A stretch of 64,000 nucleotides of DNA from Actinomyces gerencseriae DSM 6844 (lineage in GTDB: Bacteria > Actinomycetota > Actinomycetes > Actinomycetales > Actinomycetaceae), in the NCBI RefSeq assembly GCF_000429265.1, contig NZ_AUBN01000011.1, positions 1 through 64,000 on the forward strand. The letters run 5' to 3'. Numbering within the stretch: position 1 is the first letter of the stretch; each line of letters starts with the position of its first letter. This document shows positions 38,961 through 47,822 of this stretch, in pieces. Below the pieces are notes generated by a model that saw nothing but the letters and a program-made list of their open reading frames with translations, was not told the DNA's origin and searched no databases. The position numbers and the translations under genes are program-made.

Positions 38961-39908
38961 TCAACGGGACGCCGAAGCGGCTTCGAGGGCCTCTCGCATC
39001 GCTGCGACCGGCGGGGTCCTGCCGGTCATGAGAGCGACCTGCGGGACGGCCTGGTGCAGCAGCATGAGCCGGCCCGGCACCGACCGGCCTCCGGCGGCCG
39101 TCCACGTGGACGCCAGTGGCGTGGGCCACGGTGCGTACACGACGTCGAGCATGACGCCTCGCGCCCTCCCCTCCCCGCGCTCAAGGGCCGACGCGAGCGA
39201 TGGGCCGAGTGCGTCGGCGGCGCCCGCCGGCAGCGTCGAGACGATCAGGTCGGCCTGAGTGAGAGCCTCGACCACGGCCCCATCGGATGCGGCCTCACCG
39301 GGTCGCCAGGTCAGAAGGGAGACATCCAGATCCATGCGATGCGCCGCGGTCGCGGCGCGTCCAGGGCCCGCGTGCCGTCGAGCCGCCACGACGATGTCGG
39401 TGGCACCGATCTCGGCCAGGGCGGCGAGCGCCGAGCAGGCCGTGGCCCCCGAGCCGAGCACGACGGCCCGCGACCGGTCGGGAGCACCGGTGGTGCGAGC
39501 AGTCGTCCACGCCGCCTCCCGCAGAGCGCCGACGATCCCGGCCACATCGGTGTTGAAGCCCGCCAGCAGCGCCCGACCCGTTCCCGCGCGCTGGGCGACG
39601 ACGGTGTTGACCGCTCCGACCACGACAGCCAGCGGGTCGATGGCGTCCAGCATGGGGAGGATCGCCTGCTTGTGCGGCATGGTCACGCTCAGCCCGGCCC
39701 AGACCGGTCCCGTGCCGGTCGGAGCGGCGACCTCGGCCAGTACCCCGGGCAGATCGGACGGGGCGACCTCCTTGCGATCGTACGTCCAGTCATCCAGTCC
39801 GAGACTGTCGTAAGCGGTGCGGTGCAGCACCGGGGACAGGGAATGGGCGACGGGCAGGCCGATGACGGCCGCCCGGTGCCCCGCGGCGACGCCGCCGGGC
39901 GTGCGCAC
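38961..39908 (-). CDS. aroE: Shikimate dehydrogenase
   Basis: A 315-residue enzyme reducing dehydroshikimate with NADPH. IGLPVAHSLSPVLHRTAY (shikimate binding), VTMPHKQ with the catalytic Lys, and VLGSGATACSALAAL (cofactor loop) are present. The start is GTG at 39908, five bases after the mltG stop; ribosome binding site weak (GGGGGG). Confidence 0.94.
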   Translation of the reverse strand: MRTPGGVAAGHRAAVIGLPVAHSLSPVLHRTAYDSLGLDDWTYDRKEVAPSDLPGVLAEVAAPTGTGPVWAGLSVTMPHKQAILPMLDAIDPLAVVVGAVNTVVAQRAGTGRALLAGFNTDVAGIVGALREAAWTTARTTGAPDRSRAVVLGSGATACSALAALAEIGATDIVVAARRHAGPGRAATAAHRMDLDVSLLTWRPGEAASDGAVVEALTQADLIVSTLPAGAADALGPSLASALERGEGRARGVMLDVVYAPWPTPLASTWTAAGGRSVPGRLMLLHQAVPQVALMTGRTPPVAAMREALEAASASR

Positions 39909-39913
39909 GGTGC

Positions 39914-41155
39914 TCAGCCCCCCGCCGAGGGTGTCGCGGCCGGGGTGGCGGTGGCGCCACTGCCGTAGCACTTGTCGCTGTGCGCCTCGCAATAGGCGTC
40001 GAACTTCTTCTTGTTCTCCTCCTGCTCCTCATTGGTGTTCGCGAAGAGCGTCTCCCCGGTATCGAGGTCCACGGTCACGAAGTAGAGCCACGCTCCTTCC
40101 GGAGGACTGATCACGGCCTTGATCGTCTTGTCCCCCGGACTGCCGATCGGACTGGGGGGCAGGCCGGCGTGGACGTAGGTGTTGTACGGGTTGGAGGCGT
40201 CGGCGAGCTGATCCGCCGTCGGGATGCCGCCCGAGCGCCCCACCCCGTACAGGACGGTGGAGTCCATCTGCAGAAGACCGCCGGTCGGCCCATCAGTGTC
40301 CTTCAGACGATTGTTGATGACGCGGGCGACCTGTCCGTAGTAGGTCGGGGTGGCCTCGCGCTCCACGATCGAGGCCTTGGTCAGGACGGACTGGTAGTCC
40401 GCCTTCGCCACGCCCAGATCGGCCAGTCGGTCGCGCGTGGTGGAGACCATCGAGGCGACGATATCGGTCGCGGAGGCGTCGTCCGCGACGTCGTAGGTGC
40501 CGGGCGCGAGCCACCCCTCGACGTTGCCTCCCGCCTCAGCGGGCAGTCCGATGGCCTCCGTGGCGCCGAAGGCCTCCTCGACCTGGGCATCGGTGAAGTG
40601 CCCCACACTCTTGAGGCGGTCCTTCACCTGAGTCTTCGTGGCTCCTTCGGCGACCGTCAGGGTGTGGTCGGTCTTCGACGCCGGATCCAGCAGCATGGCC
40701 ACCGCGTTGGCCGCCGACATGCCGGATCGCAATGTGTAGGTGCCCGGCTGGATATTGGCCGCGTTGGCGTTGTCCGCGTAGGCGTCCGCGAAGGCCTTGG
40801 CGGACGCGACGACGCCGGCGTCCGCGAGGATCCGGGCGATGTCCTTGCCCGAGGAGCCGTCGGGGATGTTGACGACGACCTCGCCCTCGCCGGCACCGGA
40901 ATAGTCCTTCGGGCTGCTCATGAAGCCCTCGATGCCGGCGTGCTTGTAGGCCGCGTAGCCGACTCCGGCCACGGACGCGAGGACGAGCACCAGGACAAGG
41001 GCGGTGATCAGCCGGCGCCTGCGCTTCCTGCGGCGCCGAGCGCGCTCCTCCCGACGCCGGGCCCGCGCCGCGTCCAGACGACGCCCGGTGATCCGGGCGG
41101 GCTCGCGCGGCTCAATACCCAGCTGGGTGAAGAAGTCGTCGTCGTCCTGGCTCAC
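39914..41155 (-). CDS. mltG: Endolytic murein transglycosylase MltG
   Basis: A 413-residue lytic transglycosylase that cuts new peptidoglycan strands and ends their growth. A cytoplasmic Arg-rich N-terminus (RRRKRRRR) precedes one membrane helix (about residues 49-70). The outer domain has a LysM-like part and the YceG motif KASIVEREA with the catalytic Glu, then MDSTVLYG and NPYNTY. The GTG start shares one base with the ruvX stop. Confidence 0.95.
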   Translation of the reverse strand: MSQDDDDFFTQLGIEPREPARITGRRLDAARARRREERARRRRKRRRRLITALVLVLVLASVAGVGYAAYKHAGIEGFMSSPKDYSGAGEGEVVVNIPDGSSGKDIARILADAGVVASAKAFADAYADNANAANIQPGTYTLRSGMSAANAVAMLLDPASKTDHTLTVAEGATKTQVKDRLKSVGHFTDAQVEEAFGATEAIGLPAEAGGNVEGWLAPGTYDVADDASATDIVASMVSTTRDRLADLGVAKADYQSVLTKASIVEREATPTYYGQVARVINNRLKDTDGPTGGLLQMDSTVLYGVGRSGGIPTADQLADASNPYNTYVHAGLPPSPIGSPGDKTIKAVISPPEGAWLYFVTVDLDTGETLFANTNEEQEENKKKFDAYCEAHSDKCYGSGATATPAATPSAGG

Positions 41156-41628
41156 TATCTGTCTCTCCGGGTCGGGGGGACGATCTCGCCCGCCGGGGCG
41201 TTCGTCGTTCGCTCTGTCTCGAGGGCCTGATCGAGGATAATCACAGCAGCCGCCTGATCAACGACCTGCCGAAAACTCGCCTCCGTTCGTCCGGTCTCAT
41301 GAAGCTCCCGATGGGCCGTCACCGTGGACAACCGCTCGTCCACCAGACGCACGCTCGCCGATGCGACGAGCCGCGCCAACTCGCGTGCCCAGCGGCGGGC
41401 GTCCCTGGTCGAGGCCGACGAACCACCATCCATGCGACGCGGCAGACCGACGACCGCCTCCATGGCATCGTACTCCTCGATCAGTTCGGCGGCCTCCTCG
41501 ATGTCGGCGCCGAAACGATTACGCTTCAGCGTCGTCACCGGTACCGAGAGGATGGCCTCCGCATCGCATCGGGCGACGCCGATCCGCACCTTGCCGACAT
41601 CGAAGGCCAGCCGAACTCCGGGGCGCAC
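41155..41628 (-). CDS. ruvX: Putative pre-16S rRNA nuclease RuvX/YqgF
   Basis: A 157-residue RNase H-fold protein involved in 16S rRNA 5' processing. AFDVGKVRIGVARCDA with the first catalytic Asp, VVGLPRRMDG and the late LVDERLSTVTAHREL are typical. It starts at GTG 41628, eight bases after the alaS stop. mltG follows with overlap. Confidence 0.94.
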   Translation of the reverse strand: MRPGVRLAFDVGKVRIGVARCDAEAILSVPVTTLKRNRFGADIEEAAELIEEYDAMEAVVGLPRRMDGGSSASTRDARRWARELARLVASASVRLVDERLSTVTAHRELHETGRTEASFRQVVDQAAAVIILDQALETERTTNAPAGEIVPPTRRDR

Positions 41629-41637
41629 GTCTCGAGC

Positions 41638-44337
41638 TCAGGCGAGCTCGCCCGGGATCACCGCCAGAGCGGCATCGATCTTGCGGGCGTCCTGCCCGCC
41701 GCCCTGCGCGAGATCGTCCTTCCCGCCGCCGCCGCCGCCGAGAACGGCTGCTGCTGCGCGCACGAGCGCACCCGCCCCGGCCCCGGCCTCACGAGCAGCG
41801 GCATTGGTGGCGACCACCACGAGAGGACGCTCTCCCGCCACCCCCGCCAGCGCGACCACGACGGGCTCGGAGCCCGGCAGGCGCCCGCGCACATCCAGAA
41901 CGAGGCCGCGCAGGGCGTCGGACGAGCCGACGGCGCCGACGCCGGCGGTCACGAGGAGGAAGCCTCCCGTGCGGGTTGCCGAGGCGGCGAGCTCCGCAGC
42001 GCGCGAGGCCAGTGCTGCCTGCTGAGCCGCGGCGAGTCTCTTCTCCGCCTCCTTCAGCCGGCTCATGAGCGACTCCACGCGATCCGGAAGCTCCTCGGGC
42101 CGCCCCCCCATCAAGGTGGACAGCTGGGAGACCAGTGCATGCTCCTTTCGCTGGAAGTGGTAGGCCGAGTCGGCCACGAGGGCGTCGATGCGCCGCACGC
42201 CCGATCCGATGGAGCCTTCGCCGAGTAGCGCGATCCGGCCGATGTGACCAGTAGAGGGCACGTGCGTGCCGCCGCACAGCTCCTTGTCGAAATTCTCCCC
42301 GATGGTGACGACGCGAACGTCCTTGCCGTACTTCTCGCCGAACAGGGCGATGGCGCCGCTGCGCCGTGCCTCCTCCAACGGCATCACCTCGGCGGTCACC
42401 ACGAGGTCCTCCGCGACCTTGTCGTTGACCAGTGACTCGATGTCGTCCATCTGAGGGGCGCTGACCGCCGAGGAGTGCCGGAAGTCGAACCGCAGTCGGG
42501 CGGGCGAGTTCTCGGACCCGGCCTGCGGGGCGTCGGGTGAGACCACTCGTCGCAGCCCGGCGTAGACCATGTGAGTGGAGGTATGGGCTCGGGCGATGGC
42601 CAACCGGCGCACGACGTCGATCTCGGCGTAGGCGCGCTCGCCCACGGCCACCGTACCCTCGGCGAGGGTACCGCGGTGGACCGGCACTCCCCTGACGGGC
42701 GCCTGGACGTCATGGACTTCGACAACACCGCCGTCGGCCAGGCGAATGGTACCGTGATCGGCGAGCTGACCGCCCATCTCGGCGTAGAACGGGGTGCGGT
42801 CCAGGACGACCTCGACCTCCGCGGGAGCGGTCGCCACGGGCTCGGGCCGACCGTCCACGAGCAGGCCGGCGACAGAGGCGTCGGCCGCCGACTCGGTGTA
42901 GCCGAGGAAGACCGAGGGGCCTCCCATGGCCTTCTGGATCTCGTGGAAGGCGCGCACGTCGGTCAGCCCGATCTTCTTGGCGCGGGCGTCGGCGCGAGCG
43001 CGCTCCCGCTGCTCCTCCATGAGGGCCCGGAAGCCGTCCTCGTCGACCTCGACCCCCTGCTCGGCGGCCATCTCCAGGGTCAGGTCGATGGGGAATCCGT
43101 ATGTGTCGTGCAGGGCGAAGGCGCGATCGCCGGCCAGTACCGGCCGTCCCGGTCGGCTCTTGGCGTCGGCCACCGCCGTGTCCAGGATGGTGGTGCCGGC
43201 GTTCAGGGTGCGCCGGAACGAGTCCTCCTCCGCATAGGCGACCTCGGAGATGGTGGACCAGTTGGTCTCGAGTTCGGGGTAGGAGGCCTTCATGGCCTCC
43301 TTCGAGACCGTCAGCAGGGTCGGCAACGAGGCGGAGTCCACGCCCAGCAGGCGCATGGAGCGCACCGCGCGACGAATGAGACGGCGCAGCACGTAGCCGC
43401 GCCCGTCATTGCCCGGGCGCACGCCATCGCCGATGAGCATGAGCGACGAGCGGACGTGATCGGCCACGACCCGCATGCGCACGTCGTCGAGATGGGCCTC
43501 GCCGGCCTCCGGACCGGCCGCGCCGAGCCCGTAGGTACGTCCGGACATCTCCTGGGCGGCCGCGATAACGGGGTAGACCTCGTCGATCTCATACATATTG
43601 GGCTTGTCCTGCATGATGAAGGCGAGGCGCTCCAGGCCGGCGCCGGTGTCGATCGCCGTCCGGTCGAGCTCGCCCACCAGCTCGAAGTCGTGACCCTTGC
43701 CCTCGCCGCGGACGAACTCGTCGAAGACGAGGTTCCAGATCTCCAGGAAGCGATCCCCCCGCGCGTCGGCCTCCGGACCGCCGTCGGGACCGTAGGCGGG
43801 GCCGCGGTCGTAGTGGATCTCGCAGCAGGAGCCGGCCGGACCCGGCTGGCCCGTGGACCAGGAGATCTCCTCGAAAGGGAGCTTCTGGACGCGCTCGGCC
43901 GGAACGCCGATGACGCGGGTCCAGTGGTCGAGGGAGACCCGGTCCTCCTCCCAGATCGTCATCCACAGCCGGTCGCCGTCCAGGCCGTAGCCGCCGTCCC
44001 CCTCGGAGCCGGTGAGCAGGTTCCAGGCGTAGTCGATCGCCCCCTCCTTGAAGTAGTCGCCGAAGGAGAAGTTGCCGTTCATCTGGAAGAACGTGCCGTG
44101 GCGGGTGGTCTTGCCGACGTTGTCGATGTCGTTGGTGCGGATGCACTTCTGCACCGAGGCGGCCCGGGGCCACGGAGGCGGTTCGGTGCCCAGGATGTAG
44201 GGGATGAACGGGACCATGCCCGCCACCGTGAACAGGATCGAGGGCTCCGGGGAGACCAGGGGCACGGAAGGACGGATCTCGTGACCGTTCGCGGCGAAGT
44301 AGTCGAGCCAGCGAGTACGGATCTCGGAGGTGCGCAT
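41638..44337 (-). CDS. alaS: Alanyl-tRNA synthetase
   Basis: An 899-residue class II synthetase. The catalytic core begins RTRWLDYFAANGHEIRPS, the editing domain has HTSTH and CGGTHVPSTGHIG, and the C-terminal part is a DHHA1-like domain rich in Gly and Ala. The ATG at 44337 is the usual start (MRTSEIRTRWLDYF); the open frame goes on for 50 more codons with no similarity. It lies between rpsD and ruvX, as usual in actinobacteria. Confidence 0.97.
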   Translation of the reverse strand: MRTSEIRTRWLDYFAANGHEIRPSVPLVSPEPSILFTVAGMVPFIPYILGTEPPPWPRAASVQKCIRTNDIDNVGKTTRHGTFFQMNGNFSFGDYFKEGAIDYAWNLLTGSEGDGGYGLDGDRLWMTIWEEDRVSLDHWTRVIGVPAERVQKLPFEEISWSTGQPGPAGSCCEIHYDRGPAYGPDGGPEADARGDRFLEIWNLVFDEFVRGEGKGHDFELVGELDRTAIDTGAGLERLAFIMQDKPNMYEIDEVYPVIAAAQEMSGRTYGLGAAGPEAGEAHLDDVRMRVVADHVRSSLMLIGDGVRPGNDGRGYVLRRLIRRAVRSMRLLGVDSASLPTLLTVSKEAMKASYPELETNWSTISEVAYAEEDSFRRTLNAGTTILDTAVADAKSRPGRPVLAGDRAFALHDTYGFPIDLTLEMAAEQGVEVDEDGFRALMEEQRERARADARAKKIGLTDVRAFHEIQKAMGGPSVFLGYTESAADASVAGLLVDGRPEPVATAPAEVEVVLDRTPFYAEMGGQLADHGTIRLADGGVVEVHDVQAPVRGVPVHRGTLAEGTVAVGERAYAEIDVVRRLAIARAHTSTHMVYAGLRRVVSPDAPQAGSENSPARLRFDFRHSSAVSAPQMDDIESLVNDKVAEDLVVTAEVMPLEEARRSGAIALFGEKYGKDVRVVTIGENFDKELCGGTHVPSTGHIGRIALLGEGSIGSGVRRIDALVADSAYHFQRKEHALVSQLSTLMGGRPEELPDRVESLMSRLKEAEKRLAAAQQAALASRAAELAASATRTGGFLLVTAGVGAVGSSDALRGLVLDVRGRLPGSEPVVVALAGVAGERPLVVVATNAAAREAGAGAGALVRAAAAVLGGGGGGKDDLAQGGGQDARKIDAALAVIPGELA

Positions 44338-44508
44338 GGAGTTCCTCGTAGTGTGTTCAGTGTGTCGTGCGTGATGTGTCGTGCGGAGGTCGCACCCGAT
44401 GACGTGGAGGCGGAGCGGGAGGGGCCCCGGTGCGAGGATAACCCCGGGGAGCGATGATGCCCCGTACCGGCGGGCGGTCCGGGGCATCGCGTCGCGAACT
44501 CACGGCTC

Positions 44509-45132
44509 TCAGCGCGAGTAGTACTCGACGACCATCTGAACGTCGCAGGTCACCGGGACCTCATCGCGCTTGGGCCGACGCACGAGCGTGGCGGAGAGCT
44601 TCTCCAGCTCGACCCTGAGGTAGTCCGGCACGGGCGGCAGGACATCCCGGTGGGTGCCGGCGGCGGCGATCTGGAAGGGGGTCATCACCTGGGAGCGCGG
44701 GCGGACCTGAATGGTCTGCCCGGGCTTGACGCGGAAGGAGGGGCGGTCCACGACCCTGCCGTCGACGAGGATGTGGCGGTGGACGACGACCTGGCGGGCC
44801 TGGGCGATGGTGCGGGCGAAGCCCGAGCGCAGAACGAGGGCGTCCAGGCGCATCTCCAGCAGCTCGACCAGGGACTCACCGGTCAGGCCCTTCTCACGGC
44901 GGGCCTCCTTGAAGACGCGCTGGAGCTGAGCCTCGCGAATGCCGTACTGGGCGCGCAGACGCTGCTTCTCCTTCAAGCGGACGGCGTAGTCGGACTCGGC
45001 ACGACGGCGGGCGCGGCCGTGCTCGCCGGGGCCGTAGGGGCGCTTCTCGAAGTAGCGCACGGCCTTGGGCGTCAGCGGGATGCCGAGGGCGCGGGACAGG
45101 CGCACCTGACGGCGGGAGCGGGAGGAGCTCAT
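44509..45132 (-). CDS. rpsD: 30S ribosomal protein S4
   Basis: A 207-residue S4, one of the first proteins to bind 16S rRNA. The S4 domain is seen at ARTIAQARQVVVHRHILVDGRVVDRPSFRVKPGQ. The N-terminal Cys residues that bind zinc in other S4 proteins are missing, so this is the zinc-free (C-minus) form. The start ATG at 45132 has a weak GAAGAA site. Its 310-base upstream region is described separately. Confidence 0.97.
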   Translation of the reverse strand: MSSSRSRRQVRLSRALGIPLTPKAVRYFEKRPYGPGEHGRARRRAESDYAVRLKEKQRLRAQYGIREAQLQRVFKEARREKGLTGESLVELLEMRLDALVLRSGFARTIAQARQVVVHRHILVDGRVVDRPSFRVKPGQTIQVRPRSQVMTPFQIAAAGTHRDVLPPVPDYLRVELEKLSATLVRRPKRDEVPVTCDVQMVVEYYSR

Positions 45133-45442
45133 GGTTCTTCGTTCTTCTTCCTGTCGGAATGGACAATCGCACGTCACTGGCAAAGGCCCGGGACGCGGGG
45201 CCGGCCTGCGCGGGCTGAGACCCCAGGACTGCCGCCGCGCACGTCACCCGGCGCTGGAGGAGACCCCGAGACTCGTCGGCACTCAGAAGCACCGCGCGCA
45301 ACGACAACTCGGGCACTTTACCGTTCGACGAGTCCCACACGCACCTTACGGAGCCCGATTGTGAGCCGATCCTCAGCCAGCGTCGTTCAGCCTCGTTCGG
45401 CGCCGTCCAGCGCCGTCCAGCGTTCTCCGGAGCCGTTCGGTG
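45133..45442. other. Region between the TauE/SafE gene and rpsD, 310 bases
   Basis: This space holds the promoter region of rpsD, with TAAAGT on the minus strand at about 45309-45316 as a possible -10 element and a long leader below it. The right end is the decamer repeat array described next. I see no gene. Confidence 0.4.
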
Positions 45443-45447
45443 TCATT
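45378..45447. repeat. Degenerate decamer tandem repeat at the end of the TauE/SafE gene
   Basis: Seven consecutive 10-base units can be read on the + strand: CAGCGTCGTT, CAGCCTCGTT, CGGCGCCGTC, CAGCGCCGTC, CAGCGTTCTC, CGGAGCCGTT, CGGTGTCATT. The pattern is C(A/G)G followed by a pyrimidine-rich end. The array runs through the stop codon of the TauE/SafE gene (45443-45445). No spacers or palindromes like those of a CRISPR. Confidence 0.5.
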
Positions 45448-46285
45448 CGAGCCCGGGCCCGATCGCCCGAACCCGTGCGCGCCGACGCGCGCGCTCCCTG
45501 CGCAGCGTGCTGACGACGACGCCCAGGAGGAACAGGTCGAACAGGAGAGTGCCGGTCGCCGGACTGATACGAGCGGCCGCAGCGGCTCCGCCCGGGGCCG
45601 CGAGGACGGCGCCGAGCCCGACGACCAGGCCGGGCCTCAGGTCCACGACGCCGTGCCTGAGATTGGCCCATGTCCCGGTGACGGCGGTCGGGATCATGAC
45701 GAGCAGCGAGGTGCCCCGGGCCAGGAGGTCGCCCACGCCGACGAGAAGCTCGAGGCCGGGCACGATGACGGCGCCCCCGCCCACGCCGACGAGCCCGGAC
45801 AGGATGCCTGCGACCACCCCGACCACGATCAGGGCGGCGGCGCGCGGTCCGTCGAGCACGAGCGCCGCCTCGCGAACGGGCGCGCGCAATCGCATGGAGA
45901 CGACGACGAGGACGGCGAAGCCGATGAAGATCCAGGGCAGCGTCCACTCGGGCAGGCGCCGCAGCGCCAGGACTCCCGCCTGCGCGCCGACGAGCGCGCC
46001 GACGACCAGGAGTCCCGCCGCGAGGAGCGAGACCTCGCCGCGCGCCCCGTAGGAGACCGAGCCGACGGCGGCGGTGAGCACGATGGCGGCCAGGGAGGTG
46101 GCCGCCGCCCGACGCTGACTCATGCCGAGCACGGTCATGAGCGCGGGGACGATGACCAGTCCGCCACCGACGCCGAACAGACCGGACAGGAAGCCGGCGC
46201 CCGCTCCCGTGAGCAGGACCAGGCCCGTCCTGCGCGCGCCGCCTGAGCCCCCCGCGGGATTCCCCGGAACGGTCGTCGCGCTCAT
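45443..46285 (-). CDS. TauE/SafE-family sulfite/anion exporter-like membrane protein
   Basis: A 280-residue protein with about eight membrane segments and the family motif [34 protein letters not shown], repeated in the second half as [33 protein letters not shown]. The family is tied to export of sulfite, sulfoacetate and similar anions, but most members have unknown substrates. It overlaps the rarA stop by 4 bp. The sulfonate-type ABC transporter of this window is 11 kb away and need not be linked. Confidence 0.88.
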   Translation of the reverse strand: MSATTVPGNPAGGSGGARRTGLVLLTGAGAGFLSGLFGVGGGLVIVPALMTVLGMSQRRAAATSLAAIVLTAAVGSVSYGARGEVSLLAAGLLVVGALVGAQAGVLALRRLPEWTLPWIFIGFAVLVVVSMRLRAPVREAALVLDGPRAAALIVVGVVAGILSGLVGVGGGAVIVPGLELLVGVGDLLARGTSLLVMIPTAVTGTWANLRHGVVDLRPGLVVGLGAVLAAPGGAAAAARISPATGTLLFDLFLLGVVVSTLRRERARRRARVRAIGPGLE

Positions 46286-47700
46286 CGTCGGTCCAGGATG
46301 CGGCGCACGGCCTCCAGGCGGGAGGCCAGCTGTCTCTCGAAGCCGTTGCCGGTCGGCTCGTAGTAGCGCTGTCCGGCCAGGTCGTCGGGCAGGTAGTGCT
46401 GGGCGACGACGCCGTGCGGGAAGTCGTGCGGGTACAGGTACTCCCGACCGTGCCCCAGGCGCTCGGCGCCCGCGTAGTGGGCATCGCGGAGGTGCGGTGG
46501 AACCCGGCCGCCCCGGCCGGCACGCACATCCGTCAGGGCCCGGCCGATGCCGAGCGTGACGGCGTTGGACTTCGGCGCCGTGGCCACCGCCAGGGCGGCC
46601 TGGGCCAGGACCAGCTGGGCCTCGGGCATGCCGATGAGCGCGACGGCCTGCTGGGCGGCGACCGCGGTGGTGAGCACGGCGGGGTCGGCCAGGCCCACGT
46701 CCTCGGCCGCGTGGATCGTGATGCGCCGCGCGATGTAGCGGGGGTCCTCCCCGGCGGCGACCATTCGCGCCAGGTAGTGGAGGGTGGCGTCCGGATCGGA
46801 GCCGCGCATGGACTTGATGAAGGCGCTGACGACGTCGTAGTGCTGATCCCCCGCCCGGTCGTAGCGCACGGCGGCGATATCGGCGGCGCGCTCGACATCC
46901 GCCAGCGTGACGAGCGGGCGGACCCGCTCCCCATCGGCCGGGTCGGCCGGATCCGACCCGCCCCGCGCCCGCTCCGGCACCGGAGCGCCCTCCGCCAGGG
47001 CCGCGCCGGCCGCGGCCTCGAGGATGGTCAGGGACTTGCGCGCATCCGAGCCCGCCATGCGCACGATCTGCTCGCGGGCCTCGTCATCGACGGCGACGGC
47101 ACCGCCCAACCCGCGCTCATCCGCGATCGCGCGATCGACCAGAGCTCGGATCGCCTCGGCATCCAGGGGCTGGAGGGTGAGCAGCAGGGATCGGGACAGG
47201 AGGGGCGAGACCACGGAGAAGCTCGGGTTCTCGGTGGTGGCGGCGACGAGCGCGACCCAGCGGTTCTCGACGCCGGGCAGCAGGGCGTCCTGCTGGGAGC
47301 GGGAGAAGCGGTGGACCTCATCGACGAAGAGGACGGTCTCCTCACCGCCGGCGACGAGCCGGCGGCGCGCGTCCGCCACGACCCGACGGATGTCCTTGAC
47401 ACCCGCGCTCACCGCGGACAGCTCGACGAACCGGCGCCCGCTCCCCCTGGCGACGAGGTAGGCCAGGGTCGTCTTGCCGGTGCCCGGCGGCCCCCACAGG
47501 ACGACGCTGGAGACGCCGGCGCCGCGCGCGTCGCCGCCGGAGGACTCCACCAGGCGCCGCAACGGGGAGCCCGGCGCGAGGAGATGATCCTGGCCGACGA
47601 CCTCGTCCAGCTCGCGCGGGCGCATGCGCACGGCCAACGGGGCATGGGCGTCCGACGGCAGACCGGTATCGTCCGTTCCGGCGCTCTCGAACAGGTCCAT
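46282..47700 (-). CDS. rarA: Replication-associated recombination protein A (MgsA/RarA AAA ATPase)
   Basis: A 472-residue AAA+ protein acting at stalled forks. Walker A is GPPGTGKTT, Walker [10 protein letters not shown], and the sensor AATTENPSF. The C-terminal MgsA domain has [14 protein letters not shown] and [18 protein letters not shown]. The ATG at 47700 (MDLFES) fits the family start; it is divergent from the MMPL gene 122 bases away. Confidence 0.95.
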   Translation of the reverse strand: MDLFESAGTDDTGLPSDAHAPLAVRMRPRELDEVVGQDHLLAPGSPLRRLVESSGGDARGAGVSSVVLWGPPGTGKTTLAYLVARGSGRRFVELSAVSAGVKDIRRVVADARRRLVAGGEETVLFVDEVHRFSRSQQDALLPGVENRWVALVAATTENPSFSVVSPLLSRSLLLTLQPLDAEAIRALVDRAIADERGLGGAVAVDDEAREQIVRMAGSDARKSLTILEAAAGAALAEGAPVPERARGGSDPADPADGERVRPLVTLADVERAADIAAVRYDRAGDQHYDVVSAFIKSMRGSDPDATLHYLARMVAAGEDPRYIARRITIHAAEDVGLADPAVLTTAVAAQQAVALIGMPEAQLVLAQAALAVATAPKSNAVTLGIGRALTDVRAGRGGRVPPHLRDAHYAGAERLGHGREYLYPHDFPHGVVAQHYLPDDLAGQRYYEPTGNGFERQLASRLEAVRRILDRR

Positions 47701-47822
47701 GCCCGAGACCCTAGACCCTCCACGGGCCCCGCAGGTCCCGACGATGCGGCGCCGGCGATCGGGACGCGGACCGCGGAGCGCCCCTGCGACGACCAGGGGC
47801 GCCTGTCTGCGACAATGCAAGC

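Noticed and set aside
37533-39968. An 811-codon + strand frame over the aroKB, aroC and aroE genes
   Set aside because: It crosses three known minus-strand genes and their junctions; not coding.
42571-44457. A 628-codon open frame on the + strand opposite alaS
   Set aside because: Antisense shadow of alaS; composition of Gly, Ala, Val, Arg and Asp typical of such frames.
45378-45447. Possible CRISPR repeats
   Set aside because: Units are 10 bases, contiguous and degenerate, with no spacers and no cas genes.
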